Part shown: positions 1 to 8,526 of the stretch, in pieces
Layout: each line of letters begins with the position of its first letter
How positions within the stretch are numbered: the stretch's first letter is position 1
Source of the DNA: Rhodospirillaceae bacterium
GTDB lineage: Bacteria; Pseudomonadota; Alphaproteobacteria; GCA-2731375
Direction of reading: 5' to 3'
Assembly: GCA_018701215.1 (NCBI GenBank)
Contig: JABIWH010000015.1
Span: forward strand, 124,001 to 188,000
Length of the DNA stretch: 64,000 nt
Program-made: the position numbers and the translations under genes
The notes under the pieces: model-generated
What the model was told of the DNA's origin: nothing
Database searches by the model: none
The model's input: the letters and a program-made list of their open reading frames with translations, nothing else

Positions 1-493
1 GCCGGTCTTGCTGGATCACCATGCCTTGCAGCGAGGTTTCGATCAGTTCCCGATAGCTTTCCTCGCTCTGCCAAACGCCGGTTTTGGAATTTTCCAGAAC
101 GCCCGCGCCGTGCATCACGGCGGTAAAGTAATGCCGGCCGCCAACTTCCAATCGGTTGACGGTGCAGGCAAAGGAAAATTCTTCGCCGCTTTTGTGCCGG
201 CCGCTCATTTCGGGCCGCCATTCGCCATCTTGGGTCTTTTCCCACCCAGAGCCGGCAAAATCCTTGAGCCGCGCTTCGTGGTCGACACGGGCCTGGTCCG
301 GCAACAGCATGTCCAAGGACTGACCGAGAACGTCAGCCGCCGTGTAGCCGAAGGCTGCCTCGGCTCTGTTGTTGAAAAAACAAATACGATGGTGCTGATT
401 TACGGCCAGCGTAGGCTCGGGGATGAGGTTCAGCAGATGTGCCAAGCCACCGTCACCGTTATCATCGGAAAAGGCCGAATGCGACCCACTCAC
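1..493 (-). CDS. PAS-domain sensor protein, 5' part only
   Basis: The gene runs off the left edge, so only about the first 164 residues are seen. I chose a GTG start at 493 because AAGGGGGTGG lies just upstream. Residues about 15-125 read as a PAS domain: LLNLIPEPTLAVNQHHRI, then FNNRAEAAFGYTAADVLG, then a segment ending in RHKSGEEFSFACTVNRLEV. Near residue 146 a second PAS domain begins (SYRELIETSLQGMVIQQDR). Tandem PAS domains usually head a histidine kinase, a diguanylate cyclase/phosphodiesterase or a chemotaxis transducer, but the output domain lies outside the window and cannot be told. No signal peptide or membrane segment is seen at the N-terminus, so a cytosolic sensor is likely. The gene is divergent from dnaE. 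Confidence 0.85.
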   Translation of the reverse strand, partial: MSGSHSAFSDDNGDGGLAHLLNLIPEPTLAVNQHHRICFFNNRAEAAFGYTAADVLGQSLDMLLPDQARVDHEARLKDFAGSGWEKTQDGEWRPEMSGRHKSGEEFSFACTVNRLEVGGRHYFTAVMHGAGVLENSKTGVWQSEESYRELIETSLQGMVIQQDR

Positions 494-638
494 AATACCA
501 CCCCCTTGTGGCTTCACAAGGTACGAACACTCGTTAGACTAAAACAGTACGGAAAAAATTATCATAAGACAATACTTATGTATAGCGCTGTTGCCGCGTC
601 GGGACAACAAGGCGACGGCGTCTTATTGGAAATATCAC

Positions 639-662
639 GGACCCGGCCTGTAAGCCGGGTCC
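639..662 (+). promoter_or_regulatory. Hairpin in the dnaE leader / divergent intergenic region
   Basis: A perfect 9-bp stem (GGACCCGGC and GCCGGGTCC) closes a 6-base loop. It lies between the divergent PAS gene and dnaE, about 125 bases before the dnaE start. No U-tract follows, so it is not a clear intrinsic terminator, and neither neighbour would end here. It may be a leader structure of the dnaE mRNA or a protein-binding palindrome. The rest of 494-787 holds an AT-rich stretch around 540-590 that could carry divergent promoters, but no convincing -35/-10 pair was found. Confidence 0.5.
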
Positions 663-787
663 GGAGCAAGATCCTTTAACAAGCAGTGCGCAATAGGTCT
701 ATCGACACAATGGCCGGAGCATGGAAGGATTATGACGATTCCCGTGACAATTGCGCCCTGATATCCAGCCAAACAAGAGAAGCAGAC

Positions 788-3700
788 ATGCCGCACGCCG
801 ATTTTGTCCACCTTCGCGTCCATTCCGCATTTTCCCTGTCGGAAGGCGCCATACATATCAAGGATCTGGCCCAGCTTTGCCGCCATGGCGAGATGCCTGC
901 GGTGGCGATTACCGATACCGGCAATTTATTCGGCGCCCTGGAATTTTCGGAAACCATGATCGAGGCCGGGGTACAACCGATCATTGGCGTCACGATGGCC
1001 GTACGCCGGGATGATGGCGCGGCGGGCGGGCAGCCGGGTGGCGTCAATGCCGAACCGGACCGCCTGGTCCTTTTGGTGCAATCAGAGGCCGGATACGAAA
1101 ATCTGTCCCGTCTGTCCTCGAAGGCCTATTTGCAAAGCGAGGGCGGGGAAACGCCGCAGATAGATTGGGCCGATTTACGGCAATGGAACGAGGGCCTGAT
1201 CTGTCTTTCCGGCGGGGCCGAGGGCCCGGTCGGCCGCTTGTTGCGCGCGGGCCAGGCTGAACATGCGCGGACCTTGCTGGAGGATCTGGCGGCGATTTAT
1301 CCGGGCCGCTTGTATGTTGAGTTGCAGCGTCACGGCCTGGCGGAAGAAAGCGCCTGCGAAGGCGCGATGATCGATCTGGCATACGCTCTCGAGCTTCCCC
1401 TGGTGGCAACCAACGACGCGCATTTCGATGATCCGAACATGTATGAGGCCCATGATGCCCTGTTATGCATCGCGCAAAAGAATACCATTAGTCAGAGCGA
1501 CCGCCGCCGCCTGACCTCGCAGCATTATTTCCGCTCATCCCGCGAAATGCGGGCTCTGTTCGCGGATCTGCCGGAGGCCTTGGACAACACCTTGGTGATC
1601 GCCAGGCGCTGCGCCTACCGGGTACCCATGCGGGATCCGATTCTGCCCAGCTTTGGCGACGGCAGCGACGAACAGGCCACCATGCGCGCAATGGCCGAAA
1701 CCGGCCTGGCGGAGCGCATGGCCACCGTTGGCATCACGATGGATACGGAACAGTCGGAACCATACCAGGCGCGCCTGGCGTTCGAGCTGGATGTCATCGT
1801 CAACATGGGCTTCGCCGGCTATTTCCTGATCGTCGCCGATTTCATCCAATGGGCCAAGGCACAGGCAATTCCGGTGGGACCGGGCCGCGGTTCGGGTGCC
1901 GGTTCGGTGGTGGCCTGGGCCCTGAAGATCACGGATCTGGACCCCCTTCGCTTTGGCCTGCTGTTCGAACGATTTTTGAATCCGGAGCGGGTCTCCATGC
2001 CTGACTTCGATATCGACTTCTGTCAGGACAAGCGGGACCAGGTGATCCGCTATGTGCAAGACAAATATGGCCATGACCAAGTGGCGCAGATCATTACCTT
2101 TGGTAAGTTGCAGGCCCGCGCCGCCCTGCGCGATGTTGGCCGCGTGTTGGAAATGCCGTTCGGTCTGGTCGACAGGCTGTGCAAAATGGTACCCAACAAC
2201 CCGGCCAATCCCACCACCCTGCCAGAGGCCCTGAAGGCGGAGCCGCGCATCAAACAGGTGATGCGGGAGGAGGCGGGCGTGGACCGGCTGTTCGATGTCG
2301 CCATGAAGCTGGAAGGGCTGTACCGCCATGCCTCCACCCATGCCGCCGGCGTAGTGATCGCCGACCGGCCGTTGGAACAGCTGGTACCGCTCTACCGCGA
2401 TCCCAATTCGGACATGCCGGTGACCCAGTTCAACATGAAATGGGTGGAGCCGGCGGGCCTGGTGAAGTTTGATTTTCTGGGCCTGAAAACCCTGACCGTG
2501 CTGGACCGCGCGGTGGATATGATCCATGCCAGGATCCCGGAATTCGATCTGACCCGCATACCGCTGGACGACACCGCTTCCTATGATCTGATCGCCCACG
2601 GCGAGACGGTTGGTGTGTTCCAGTTGGAAGGCGCGGGCATGCGCGATACCTTGCGCCAAATGCAGCCCGATTGCTTCGAGGATATCATCGCCGTGGTGGC
2701 CCTCTACCGGCCCGGCCCGATGGACAACATTCCCAAATTCTGCAACGTCAAATCCGGCCGCGAGGCACCCGACTATCTGCACCCCTGCCTGGAAGAGATC
2801 CTGACCGAGACCTATGGCGTTATCGTCTATCAGGAACAGGTCATGCAGATCGCCCAGGTGATGGCGGGCTATAGTCTGGGCGACGCCGACCTGCTGCGCC
2901 GGGCCATGGGCAAAAAGATCCAGGCCGAGATGGACGCCCAGCGATCACGCTTCGTCGACGGCGCCGTGGCCAACAACATCGAGGCAGACAAGGCCGAGTA
3001 CGTGTTCGATCTGGTGAACAAATTCGCCGGCTACGGCTTTAACAAAAGCCACGCCGCAGCCTATGCCCTGATCGCCTATCAGACAGCTTATCTAAAAGCC
3101 AATCATCCGGTCGAATTCATGGCCGCGACCATGTCTCTGGATCTGACCAATACGGACAAGCTGAACCTGTTCAAACAGGAAGTGAAGCGCATGGGCATCG
3201 CCCTGCTGCCGCCCGATTTGAACAAGTCCGATGTGGTCTTCACCGTCGCGCAAGATGCCAGTGGGAATGTCGGTGGGGATGCCGGTGAGGAGACTAAGGG
3301 CGCGATCCATTACGCCCTGGCCGCCGTCAAGAACGTGGGCCGAGAGGCGATGGCGGCGGTGGTCGCCGAACGCCGCGGGAACGGCCCGTTCAGGGATGTC
3401 TGGGATTTCGCCGGCCGCCTGGACCCACGCCAGGTCAACAAGCGGCAGGTGGAAAACCTGGCCCGCGCCGGCGCCTTTGATGGCCTCAATCCGAACCGGG
3501 CCCAGATAATGGCGGCGGCCGAGATCATGCTGCGCTTTGCCGCCGCCGCCGCCGCCGATAGGGACTCCGCCCAGGTCAGCCTGTTCGGCGGCGAGGATGG
3601 CGCCGAGGCGGTGCCGCCGCCGCCCCTGCCCGTGGTTACTGAATGGCTGCAACTGGACAAGCTGGCGAACGAGGCCCAGGCGATTGGTTTCTATCTTTCC

Positions 3701-4273
3701 GCCCATCCGCTGGAATCCTATCCGGCTTTACTGGCACGGAAATCCATGGTCGATTTCGCCGAACTGGAAGCCCGCGCCAATCAAGGCGGGCAGCAATTCC
3801 GCATTGCCGCCACCATCGAGGGCGTCAATGAACGCAAGAGCGCCAAGGGCAAGCCGTTCGCCTTTCTCGATGTCTCTGATCAGACCGGGATTTTCGATGT
3901 GGCTTTGTTTGGCGAGGATTTGGCGGCAAGCCGGGAGCTGCTGATCAAGGGCAATTCGATCGTCATGACCATTGATGTGCGCGACGGCGAGAAAGGCCGG
4001 CGCATGATCGCCTCTCAGATCACCGACATTGATCAGGCCAGCCAGACCGTGGCCTCGGGCATTCGGGTGTTTCTGAAAAATCCCGACCCCCTGGCTTCGC
4101 TCCGCCATCTGTTGGAGGACCACAAGGGACGCGGCCAGGTAACCCTGTTGTTGGAGCTGGCGGGCAAGGGCCGCGAGGTCGAGATGGCACTGCCGGGGGG
4201 CTTCGCCATTACCCCGCAAGTGCGTGGCGCCCTAAAGGCGATCCCCGGCGTCATGGATGTACACGACGTGTAG
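788..4273 (+). CDS. dnaE: DNA polymerase III subunit alpha
   Basis: Catalytic subunit of the replicative DNA polymerase III holoenzyme; 1161 residues, the usual length for DnaE. I place the start at ATG 788, where FVHLRVHSAFSLSEGAI (PHP domain) begins at once and AAGAGAAG lies upstream; the frame is open for another 34 codons upstream but that part has no family character. The PHP domain covers about residues 1-280. The polymerase active-site motif PDFDIDF is at about 405-411. The helix-hairpin-helix region and an OB fold (IEGVNERKSAKGKPFAFLDV, near residue 1010) fill the C-terminal third. In the PHP motif the residue after HLRVHS is Ala, not the Asp of E. coli, so nuclease activity of that domain is doubtful. 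It is transcribed alone or with the genes that follow; a 45-base gap separates it from the VOC gene. Confidence 0.97.
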   Translation: MPHADFVHLRVHSAFSLSEGAIHIKDLAQLCRHGEMPAVAITDTGNLFGALEFSETMIEAGVQPIIGVTMAVRRDDGAAGGQPGGVNAEPDRLVLLVQSEAGYENLSRLSSKAYLQSEGGETPQIDWADLRQWNEGLICLSGGAEGPVGRLLRAGQAEHARTLLEDLAAIYPGRLYVELQRHGLAEESACEGAMIDLAYALELPLVATNDAHFDDPNMYEAHDALLCIAQKNTISQSDRRRLTSQHYFRSSREMRALFADLPEALDNTLVIARRCAYRVPMRDPILPSFGDGSDEQATMRAMAETGLAERMATVGITMDTEQSEPYQARLAFELDVIVNMGFAGYFLIVADFIQWAKAQAIPVGPGRGSGAGSVVAWALKITDLDPLRFGLLFERFLNPERVSMPDFDIDFCQDKRDQVIRYVQDKYGHDQVAQIITFGKLQARAALRDVGRVLEMPFGLVDRLCKMVPNNPANPTTLPEALKAEPRIKQVMREEAGVDRLFDVAMKLEGLYRHASTHAAGVVIADRPLEQLVPLYRDPNSDMPVTQFNMKWVEPAGLVKFDFLGLKTLTVLDRAVDMIHARIPEFDLTRIPLDDTASYDLIAHGETVGVFQLEGAGMRDTLRQMQPDCFEDIIAVVALYRPGPMDNIPKFCNVKSGREAPDYLHPCLEEILTETYGVIVYQEQVMQIAQVMAGYSLGDADLLRRAMGKKIQAEMDAQRSRFVDGAVANNIEADKAEYVFDLVNKFAGYGFNKSHAAAYALIAYQTAYLKANHPVEFMAATMSLDLTNTDKLNLFKQEVKRMGIALLPPDLNKSDVVFTVAQDASGNVGGDAGEETKGAIHYALAAVKNVGREAMAAVVAERRGNGPFRDVWDFAGRLDPRQVNKRQVENLARAGAFDGLNPNRAQIMAAAEIMLRFAAAAAADRDSAQVSLFGGEDGAEAVPPPPLPVVTEWLQLDKLANEAQAIGFYLSAHPLESYPALLARKSMVDFAELEARANQGGQQFRIAATIEGVNERKSAKGKPFAFLDVSDQTGIFDVALFGEDLAASRELLIKGNSIVMTIDVRDGEKGRRMIASQITDIDQASQTVASGIRVFLKNPDPLASLRHLLEDHKGRGQVTLLLELAGKGREVEMALPGGFAITPQVRGALKAIPGVMDVHDV

Positions 4274-4318
4274 TTTTCAGCGCATTTGGGCACGGCGGCA
4301 AAAAGGAGTGCAATTGCC

Positions 4319-4747
4319 ATGAGCGTGGAAGTCAACGGCATCGCCCATATCCAGCTAACCGTGATCGACATCGAAAAATGCCTGCCGTTTTGGGAACGGT
4401 TCTGCCATTTCCTGGAAATGAAGACGCTGATGAAGTCGGACGAGATGGTCTATTGCATCGGCAGCCGTACCGGCGTGCTGGTGCGCCAGGCGCCCGAGGG
4501 CAAACGGGACCGTTCGTTTGATCAAGACCGCCCCGGCCTGCACCACATCTGTTTCCGCGCCCGCGCCAACGACGACGTGGACAAAATCCATGCCTTCGTG
4601 CGGGACGACTTGGGCGGCAAGATCCTGCGCGCGCCCGAGGAAGGCGCCTGGGCGCCCGGCTATTACTCGACCCTGTTCGAGGACCCCGACGGCCTGCGGG
4701 TGGAAGTCAACTTTGTGCCCGGTAAGGGCCATTTGGAGACAAAATAG
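4319..4747 (+). CDS. VOC-family metalloenzyme (glyoxalase/dioxygenase superfamily)
   Basis: A 142-residue single-module vicinal oxygen chelate protein. ATG 4319 follows AAAAAGGAGTG, a strong ribosome site; the 11 upstream in-frame codons are discarded. Likely metal ligands are visible in the usual order: His in IAHIQLTV, His in GLHHICFRA and Glu in LRVEVNF. FEDPDGLRVEVN is the standard closing motif of the fold. The substrate cannot be read from sequence: lactoylglutathione lyase, methylmalonyl-CoA epimerase and ring-cleavage dioxygenases all share this fold. It is followed by a MaoC-like hydratase (24-base gap) and a flavin monooxygenase (17-base gap), with separate good ribosome sites, which suggests a three-gene catabolic operon acting on a CoA ester or related intermediate. 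That role is inference from context. Confidence 0.85.
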   Translation: MSVEVNGIAHIQLTVIDIEKCLPFWERFCHFLEMKTLMKSDEMVYCIGSRTGVLVRQAPEGKRDRSFDQDRPGLHHICFRARANDDVDKIHAFVRDDLGGKILRAPEEGAWAPGYYSTLFEDPDGLRVEVNFVPGKGHLETK

Positions 4748-4771
4748 CAATCAATTGGGGGAGTATTGATA

Positions 4772-5242
4772 ATGACGGTGAAACACGAATCGAGAGGCAT
4801 GTATTACGAGGATTTCAAAACCGGCGTGGGATTGGTGACGCCACGGCGCACGGTGACCCTGACCGACATCGTCAATTTTGCTTCCATCACCGGTGATTTC
4901 AATGCGCCCCATTGCGACCACGAATTCTGCAAGGAGCAGCCCTATGGCGAGCCCATCGCCCATGGCCCCCTGGTCTGGTCCATGGCCGGCGGCCTGGGCT
5001 ATGCCTCCGGCATCACAGACGGCACCGTGGTGGCCATGCTGGGGGTAGATAACTGGCGGGTGCATCTGCCGGTCAAACATGGCGACACCATTCATGTGGT
5101 GCAAAAGGTGACCTTCAAGCGCGAGACCTCGAAACCGGACATGGGCGTGGTCGAGTTCGACCGCGAAATCCGCAACCAACGCGACGAAGTGGTGCAGTCC
5201 GCCAAAGCCACGAATATGTACCTGCGCCGACCTAGCACTTAA
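4772..5242 (+). CDS. MaoC-like (R)-specific enoyl-CoA hydratase/dehydratase
   Basis: A 156-residue single hot-dog domain. The start is ATG 4772 with GGGGGAG eight bases upstream; an in-frame TTG two codons earlier is less likely. The hydratase-2 signature is present as ITGDFNAPHCDHEFC, with the catalytic-type Asp and His, and is followed by YGEPIAHGPLVWSMAGGL, typical of the MaoC family. Family members add water to trans-2-enoyl-CoA or dehydrate hydroxyacyl-CoA (for example mesaconyl-CoA hydratase and FAS-type dehydratases). It lies in the middle of the VOC-MaoC-flavin monooxygenase set and is probably co-transcribed. The exact substrate is unknown. Confidence 0.87.
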   Translation: MTVKHESRGMYYEDFKTGVGLVTPRRTVTLTDIVNFASITGDFNAPHCDHEFCKEQPYGEPIAHGPLVWSMAGGLGYASGITDGTVVAMLGVDNWRVHLPVKHGDTIHVVQKVTFKRETSKPDMGVVEFDREIRNQRDEVVQSAKATNMYLRRPST

Positions 5243-5259
5243 TATTTGGAGACGGAACA

Positions 5260-6330
5260 ATGGAATTTGCTATTGCCATGGCGACCGCCGCCGATGCCTG
5301 GAAGTTGGTGCAACGGGCCGAGGATTTAGGCTTCTCCAATGCCTGGTTCTACGACACCCAAATGTTGAGTGCCGATTGTTTCGTCGCCATGGGCGCGGCA
5401 GCTGTCAAGACCGAACGCATTCGCCTCGGTACCGGCGTTCTCATCCCCTCTAACCGGATCGCGCCGGTAACGGCAAATGCGCTGGCCTCGTTGAACCAAA
5501 TGGCGCCAGGCCGGATCGACTTCGGCGTCGGAACCGGTTTTACCGGTCGCCGCGCCATGGGCCTGGGCGCCATGAAGCTGGCTGATATGGAAGACTATAT
5601 CCGTGTTGTTCGCGGTCTGCTTGAAGGTGAGATTCTCGAGACCGAGTTCGAGGGGCAGCGGCGAAAGATCAAGTTCCTGAACCCTGACTTGGGCCTGATC
5701 AATACGGAAGATCCAATCCCGCTGCACATTTCGGCCTACGGTCCGAGGTCACGGGCATTGGTGGCAAAGCTGGGTGCGGGCTGGCTCAATTTCGTCGGTG
5801 ATGTGGACACGGCCGTCGCCAGCCTGGAAGAGATGCACAAAAGCTGGGCCGGGGCCGGACAAGATCTCAATGAGCTGACCGCCACGGAATTTGCCCTTGG
5901 CTGCGTGCTGGCCGACGGCGAACCCTTTGATTCGCCCCGTGCCATTGCGCAAGCCGGCCCCAGGGCGGCGGTGGTGTTGCACCGGGCGGCGGACGAAGCA
6001 ATTGCCGGCTGGCAGAATTCAAGCGGCATCCCCGATGCGGCAGCGGAGGCGGTCGCCGGCTATGTGGAGCATGTCATGAGTTATGAGCCGGCGGATGCCA
6101 AATATCTGGAGAACCATCGCGGTCATCTGATGTTCGTCAAGCCAGAGGAGCGTAAATATGTCACCGCCGAGCTGATCCGCGATACCTCGTTCACAGCAAC
6201 GGAAGCCGAATTGAAGAATCGCATCGGCGATCTGCGCGATGCGGGATATACCCAGTTCACCATTCAGATCGTGCCGGGCCAGGAAGACGCCATCGAGGAT
6301 TGGGGGCGTATCCGCGAGGCTTTTGCTTAA
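5260..6330 (+). CDS. LLM-class flavin-dependent oxidoreductase
   Basis: A 356-residue protein of the luciferase-like monooxygenase / F420-dependent tetrahydromethanopterin reductase superfamily. ATG 5260 follows GGAGACGG. The typical N-terminal barrel strands are present: LVQRAEDLGFSNAWFYDTQ, IRLGTGVLIPSNRIAPVTAN, LNQMAPGRIDFGVGTGFTG and YIRVVRGLLEGE. Members use FMN or F420 for oxidation or reduction of small organic substrates. A related protein of nearly the same length (355 residues) is encoded at 39329-40396, so the genome has expanded this family. It closes the putative VOC-MaoC-LLM operon; the 223-base gap that follows contains the rpsB leader. Cofactor choice and substrate are not evident from sequence. 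Confidence 0.88.
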   Translation: MEFAIAMATAADAWKLVQRAEDLGFSNAWFYDTQMLSADCFVAMGAAAVKTERIRLGTGVLIPSNRIAPVTANALASLNQMAPGRIDFGVGTGFTGRRAMGLGAMKLADMEDYIRVVRGLLEGEILETEFEGQRRKIKFLNPDLGLINTEDPIPLHISAYGPRSRALVAKLGAGWLNFVGDVDTAVASLEEMHKSWAGAGQDLNELTATEFALGCVLADGEPFDSPRAIAQAGPRAAVVLHRAADEAIAGWQNSSGIPDAAAEAVAGYVEHVMSYEPADAKYLENHRGHLMFVKPEERKYVTAELIRDTSFTATEAELKNRIGDLRDAGYTQFTIQIVPGQEDAIEDWGRIREAFA

Positions 6331-6408
6331 TTCTTGTCGGTTTCAAGGCATTTCGGCTAAGAGTGGCATGAGATGACCAATGGTTTCTCAAATAGCCCGC
6401 AAACTGCC

Positions 6409-6497
6409 TTGCAATGGTCGCCAATTGCGTCTATTTAGCGCCGACTTAACGTAAATCGCACGTGGGCTTGCGTCGATGGGACAGACAGACCCCATCG
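6409..6497 (+). promoter_or_regulatory. Candidate promoter and leader hairpin of the rpsB operon
   Basis: TTGCAA (6409-6414) and TATTTA (6432-6437) are 17 bases apart and could be a sigma-70-type promoter, though both boxes are imperfect. Downstream, CGATGGG (6474-6480) and CCCATCG (6491-6497) form a 7-bp stem with a 10-base loop in the rpsB leader. In many bacteria protein S2 represses its own leader; whether this stem does that is inference. rpsB starts at 6554 after CCGGAGAAG. I saw nothing else in 6331-6553. Confidence 0.35.
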
Positions 6498-6553
6498 GTG
6501 CTCCGGTGTCCGGCAACGGATGGGCGCCCGCGGAGGCATAACCGGAGAAGAAA

Positions 6554-7462
6554 ATGACACTTTCGGACGTCCCGACATTCACCATGCGTCAGCTATTGGA
6601 AGCTGGCGTCCATTTCGGCCATCAGACCCATCGCTGGAACCCCAAGATGGCGCCCTTCATCTATGGCGCGCGGAATAATATCCACATCATGGATCTGCGC
6701 GAAACAGCGCCGATGCTGCAACGCGCCCTGGTCCGGGTCCGCGACGAGGTTTCGCGCGGCGGACGGGTGCTGTTCGTCGGCACCAAACGCCAGGCTTCCG
6801 GTCCCTTGACTGATGCGGCCAGGGCCTGCGGGCAATATTACGTCAACCACCGTTGGCTGGGCGGCATGCTGACCAATTGGCGGACCATCTCCAATTCCAT
6901 CAAGCGTCTGCGGACGCTGGAAGAGCAATTGGCGGCGGAAACCAGCGGCTTGACCAAGAAGGAGCTGTTGCAGCTGACCCGCGAGCGGGACAAGCTGGAG
7001 CGGGCCCTAGGCGGCATTAAGGAAATGGGCGGACTTCCCGCCGTGATGTTCGTGATCGACACCAACAAGGAAGAGATCGCCATCCAGGAAGCCAAGAAGC
7101 TGAACATTCCGGTCATCGCAGTGGTGGATTCCAATTGCGACCCGGACAAAATCGACTTCCCCATTCCAGGCAATGATGACGCCGCGCGGGCCATCTCGCT
7201 CTATCTCGATCTGATCTCGCGCTCGGTGATTGCCGGTCTGCAACAGGAACGTCAGGCCGACGGCGAGGACCTGGGCGCGGCGGAAGAGCTGCCCATGGAA
7301 GAAGTCGCGGCGGTGGAAGACGCGGTTGCGGAGGCTGCGACAGAAACCGCGGCAGAAACTGTGGCGGAACCCGAGGCGGCGCCGGAAGCAGCTGTTGAAG
7401 CCGCTCCGGAAGCAGCTGCCGAGGCAGTTGTTGCGGCAGCACCGGAAGCACCCGCTCCGTAA
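6554..7462 (+). CDS. rpsB: 30S ribosomal protein S2
   Basis: Small-subunit ribosomal protein S2, needed for S1 binding and translation initiation. The core (residues about 1-240) has the family landmarks: MRQLLEAGVHFGHQTHRWNP, NNIHIMDL, FVGTKRQA, NHRWLGGMLTNW and PVIAVVDSNCDPDKIDFPIP. The protein is 302 residues long; the last 55-60 are an Ala/Glu/Pro-rich tail with repeated PEAA-like units and no fold expected. Such acidic C-terminal extensions of S2 occur in several alphaproteobacteria. ATG 6554 is preceded by CCGGAGAAG. It heads the rpsB-tsf-pyrH-frr cluster, which is conserved across bacteria. Confidence 0.97.
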   Translation: MTLSDVPTFTMRQLLEAGVHFGHQTHRWNPKMAPFIYGARNNIHIMDLRETAPMLQRALVRVRDEVSRGGRVLFVGTKRQASGPLTDAARACGQYYVNHRWLGGMLTNWRTISNSIKRLRTLEEQLAAETSGLTKKELLQLTRERDKLERALGGIKEMGGLPAVMFVIDTNKEEIAIQEAKKLNIPVIAVVDSNCDPDKIDFPIPGNDDAARAISLYLDLISRSVIAGLQQERQADGEDLGAAEELPMEEVAAVEDAVAEAATETAAETVAEPEAAPEAAVEAAPEAAAEAVVAAAPEAPAP

Positions 7463-7520
7463 TATAATTCACACTTAATAACAGTATCTTACACTGTATA
7501 CTTCACTTGGGAGATTAACA

Positions 7521-8450
7521 GTGACACAAGTATCAGCGGCAATGATCAAAGAACTGCGCGGCAAAACCGGCGCCGGCATGATGGATTGCAAGAAGGCCTT
7601 GGAGGAATCCGAGGGTGATATCGAGGCGGCCGTCGATTGGCTGCGCACCAAGGGTCTGGCGGCAGCCGCCAAGAAGGCCGGCCGCGTGGCGGCGGAAGGC
7701 CTGGTCGCGGTTATCGCGGAAGGCAATAAAGGCGCCGTGGTCGAAGTCAACAGCGAGACCGATTTTGTCGCCCGCAACGATCAGTTCCAGGACTTCGCCC
7801 GCACCATGAGCGGCCTTGTCCAGGCCAGCGGCACCGGCGATCTCGACGCCCTGCAGGCCCAGGCCTATCCGAATAGCGAGCGCAATGTGGGCGAGGAACT
7901 AACCCACATGATCGCCACGATCGGTGAAAATATGTCTTTGCGCCGGGCTGAAACCTTGTCCGTGAACGAAGGCGTGGTAACTAGCTATGTCCATTCCGCC
8001 GCTGCCCCCGGTCTGGGCCGCATCGGCGTTCTGGTCGCACTCGAATCATCGGGCGATCAGGGACAATTGGCGGACCTGGCGAAACAAGTTGCCATGCACG
8101 TGGCCGCTGCCTCGCCGCAGTCGGTCAGCACCGATGATCTGGATCCCGAATCGGTCGAGCGCGAACGCGCGGTTTTGACCGAGCAGGCCCGCGACAGCGG
8201 CAAACCCGAAGAGATCATCGCCAAGATGGTCGAGGGCCGTTTGCGCAAATTCTATCAGGACGTGGTCCTGACGGAACAAACCTGGGTGATAGATGGCGAG
8301 ACCAAGGTCGCTAAGGTGCTGGAACAGGCGGGCAAGGACCTTGGCGCGCCCGTCAAGGTCGCCGGGTTTGTTAAATATGTACTGGGCGAAGGTATTGAAC
8401 GGGAAGAAACTGACTTCGCGGCCGAGGTCGCGGCACAAGTTTCCGGTTAG
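7521..8450 (+). CDS. tsf: Elongation factor Ts
   Basis: Guanine nucleotide exchange factor that recharges EF-Tu from GDP to GTP. It has 309 residues, the normal length for Proteobacteria. The start is GTG 7521 with TTGGGAGA upstream. The N-terminal UBA-like module (MIKELRGKTGAGMMDCKKAL) and the family signature around EVNSETDFVARNDQF are clear, followed by two core subdomains. The 58-base gap after rpsB is AT-rich but shows no clear terminator, so joint transcription with rpsB is likely. Confidence 0.97.
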   Translation: MTQVSAAMIKELRGKTGAGMMDCKKALEESEGDIEAAVDWLRTKGLAAAAKKAGRVAAEGLVAVIAEGNKGAVVEVNSETDFVARNDQFQDFARTMSGLVQASGTGDLDALQAQAYPNSERNVGEELTHMIATIGENMSLRRAETLSVNEGVVTSYVHSAAAPGLGRIGVLVALESSGDQGQLADLAKQVAMHVAAASPQSVSTDDLDPESVERERAVLTEQARDSGKPEEIIAKMVEGRLRKFYQDVVLTEQTWVIDGETKVAKVLEQAGKDLGAPVKVAGFVKYVLGEGIEREETDFAAEVAAQVSG

Positions 8451-8526
8451 TTCGTTCCCCGCTTCCGCCATGGAATAGGCGCCGGCCAAGTGGTCGAAAA
8501 GGCGCCTCGAAAAAGGGGGATCGCTT

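Noticed and set aside
1535..2782. Long open frame of 415 codons on the minus strand inside dnaE
   Set aside because: It lies wholly antisense to strongly conserved dnaE and its His/Gln/Gly-rich translation matches no family; such frames are common opposite GC-rich genes.
6388..6585. 65-codon minus-strand frame before rpsB
   Set aside because: It overlaps the rpsB start and leader and has no ribosome site or family signal.
8468..8513. AGGCGCC/GGCGCCT stem between tsf and pyrH as a terminator
   Set aside because: No U-run follows and the cluster is expected to be co-transcribed; too weak to list as a feature.
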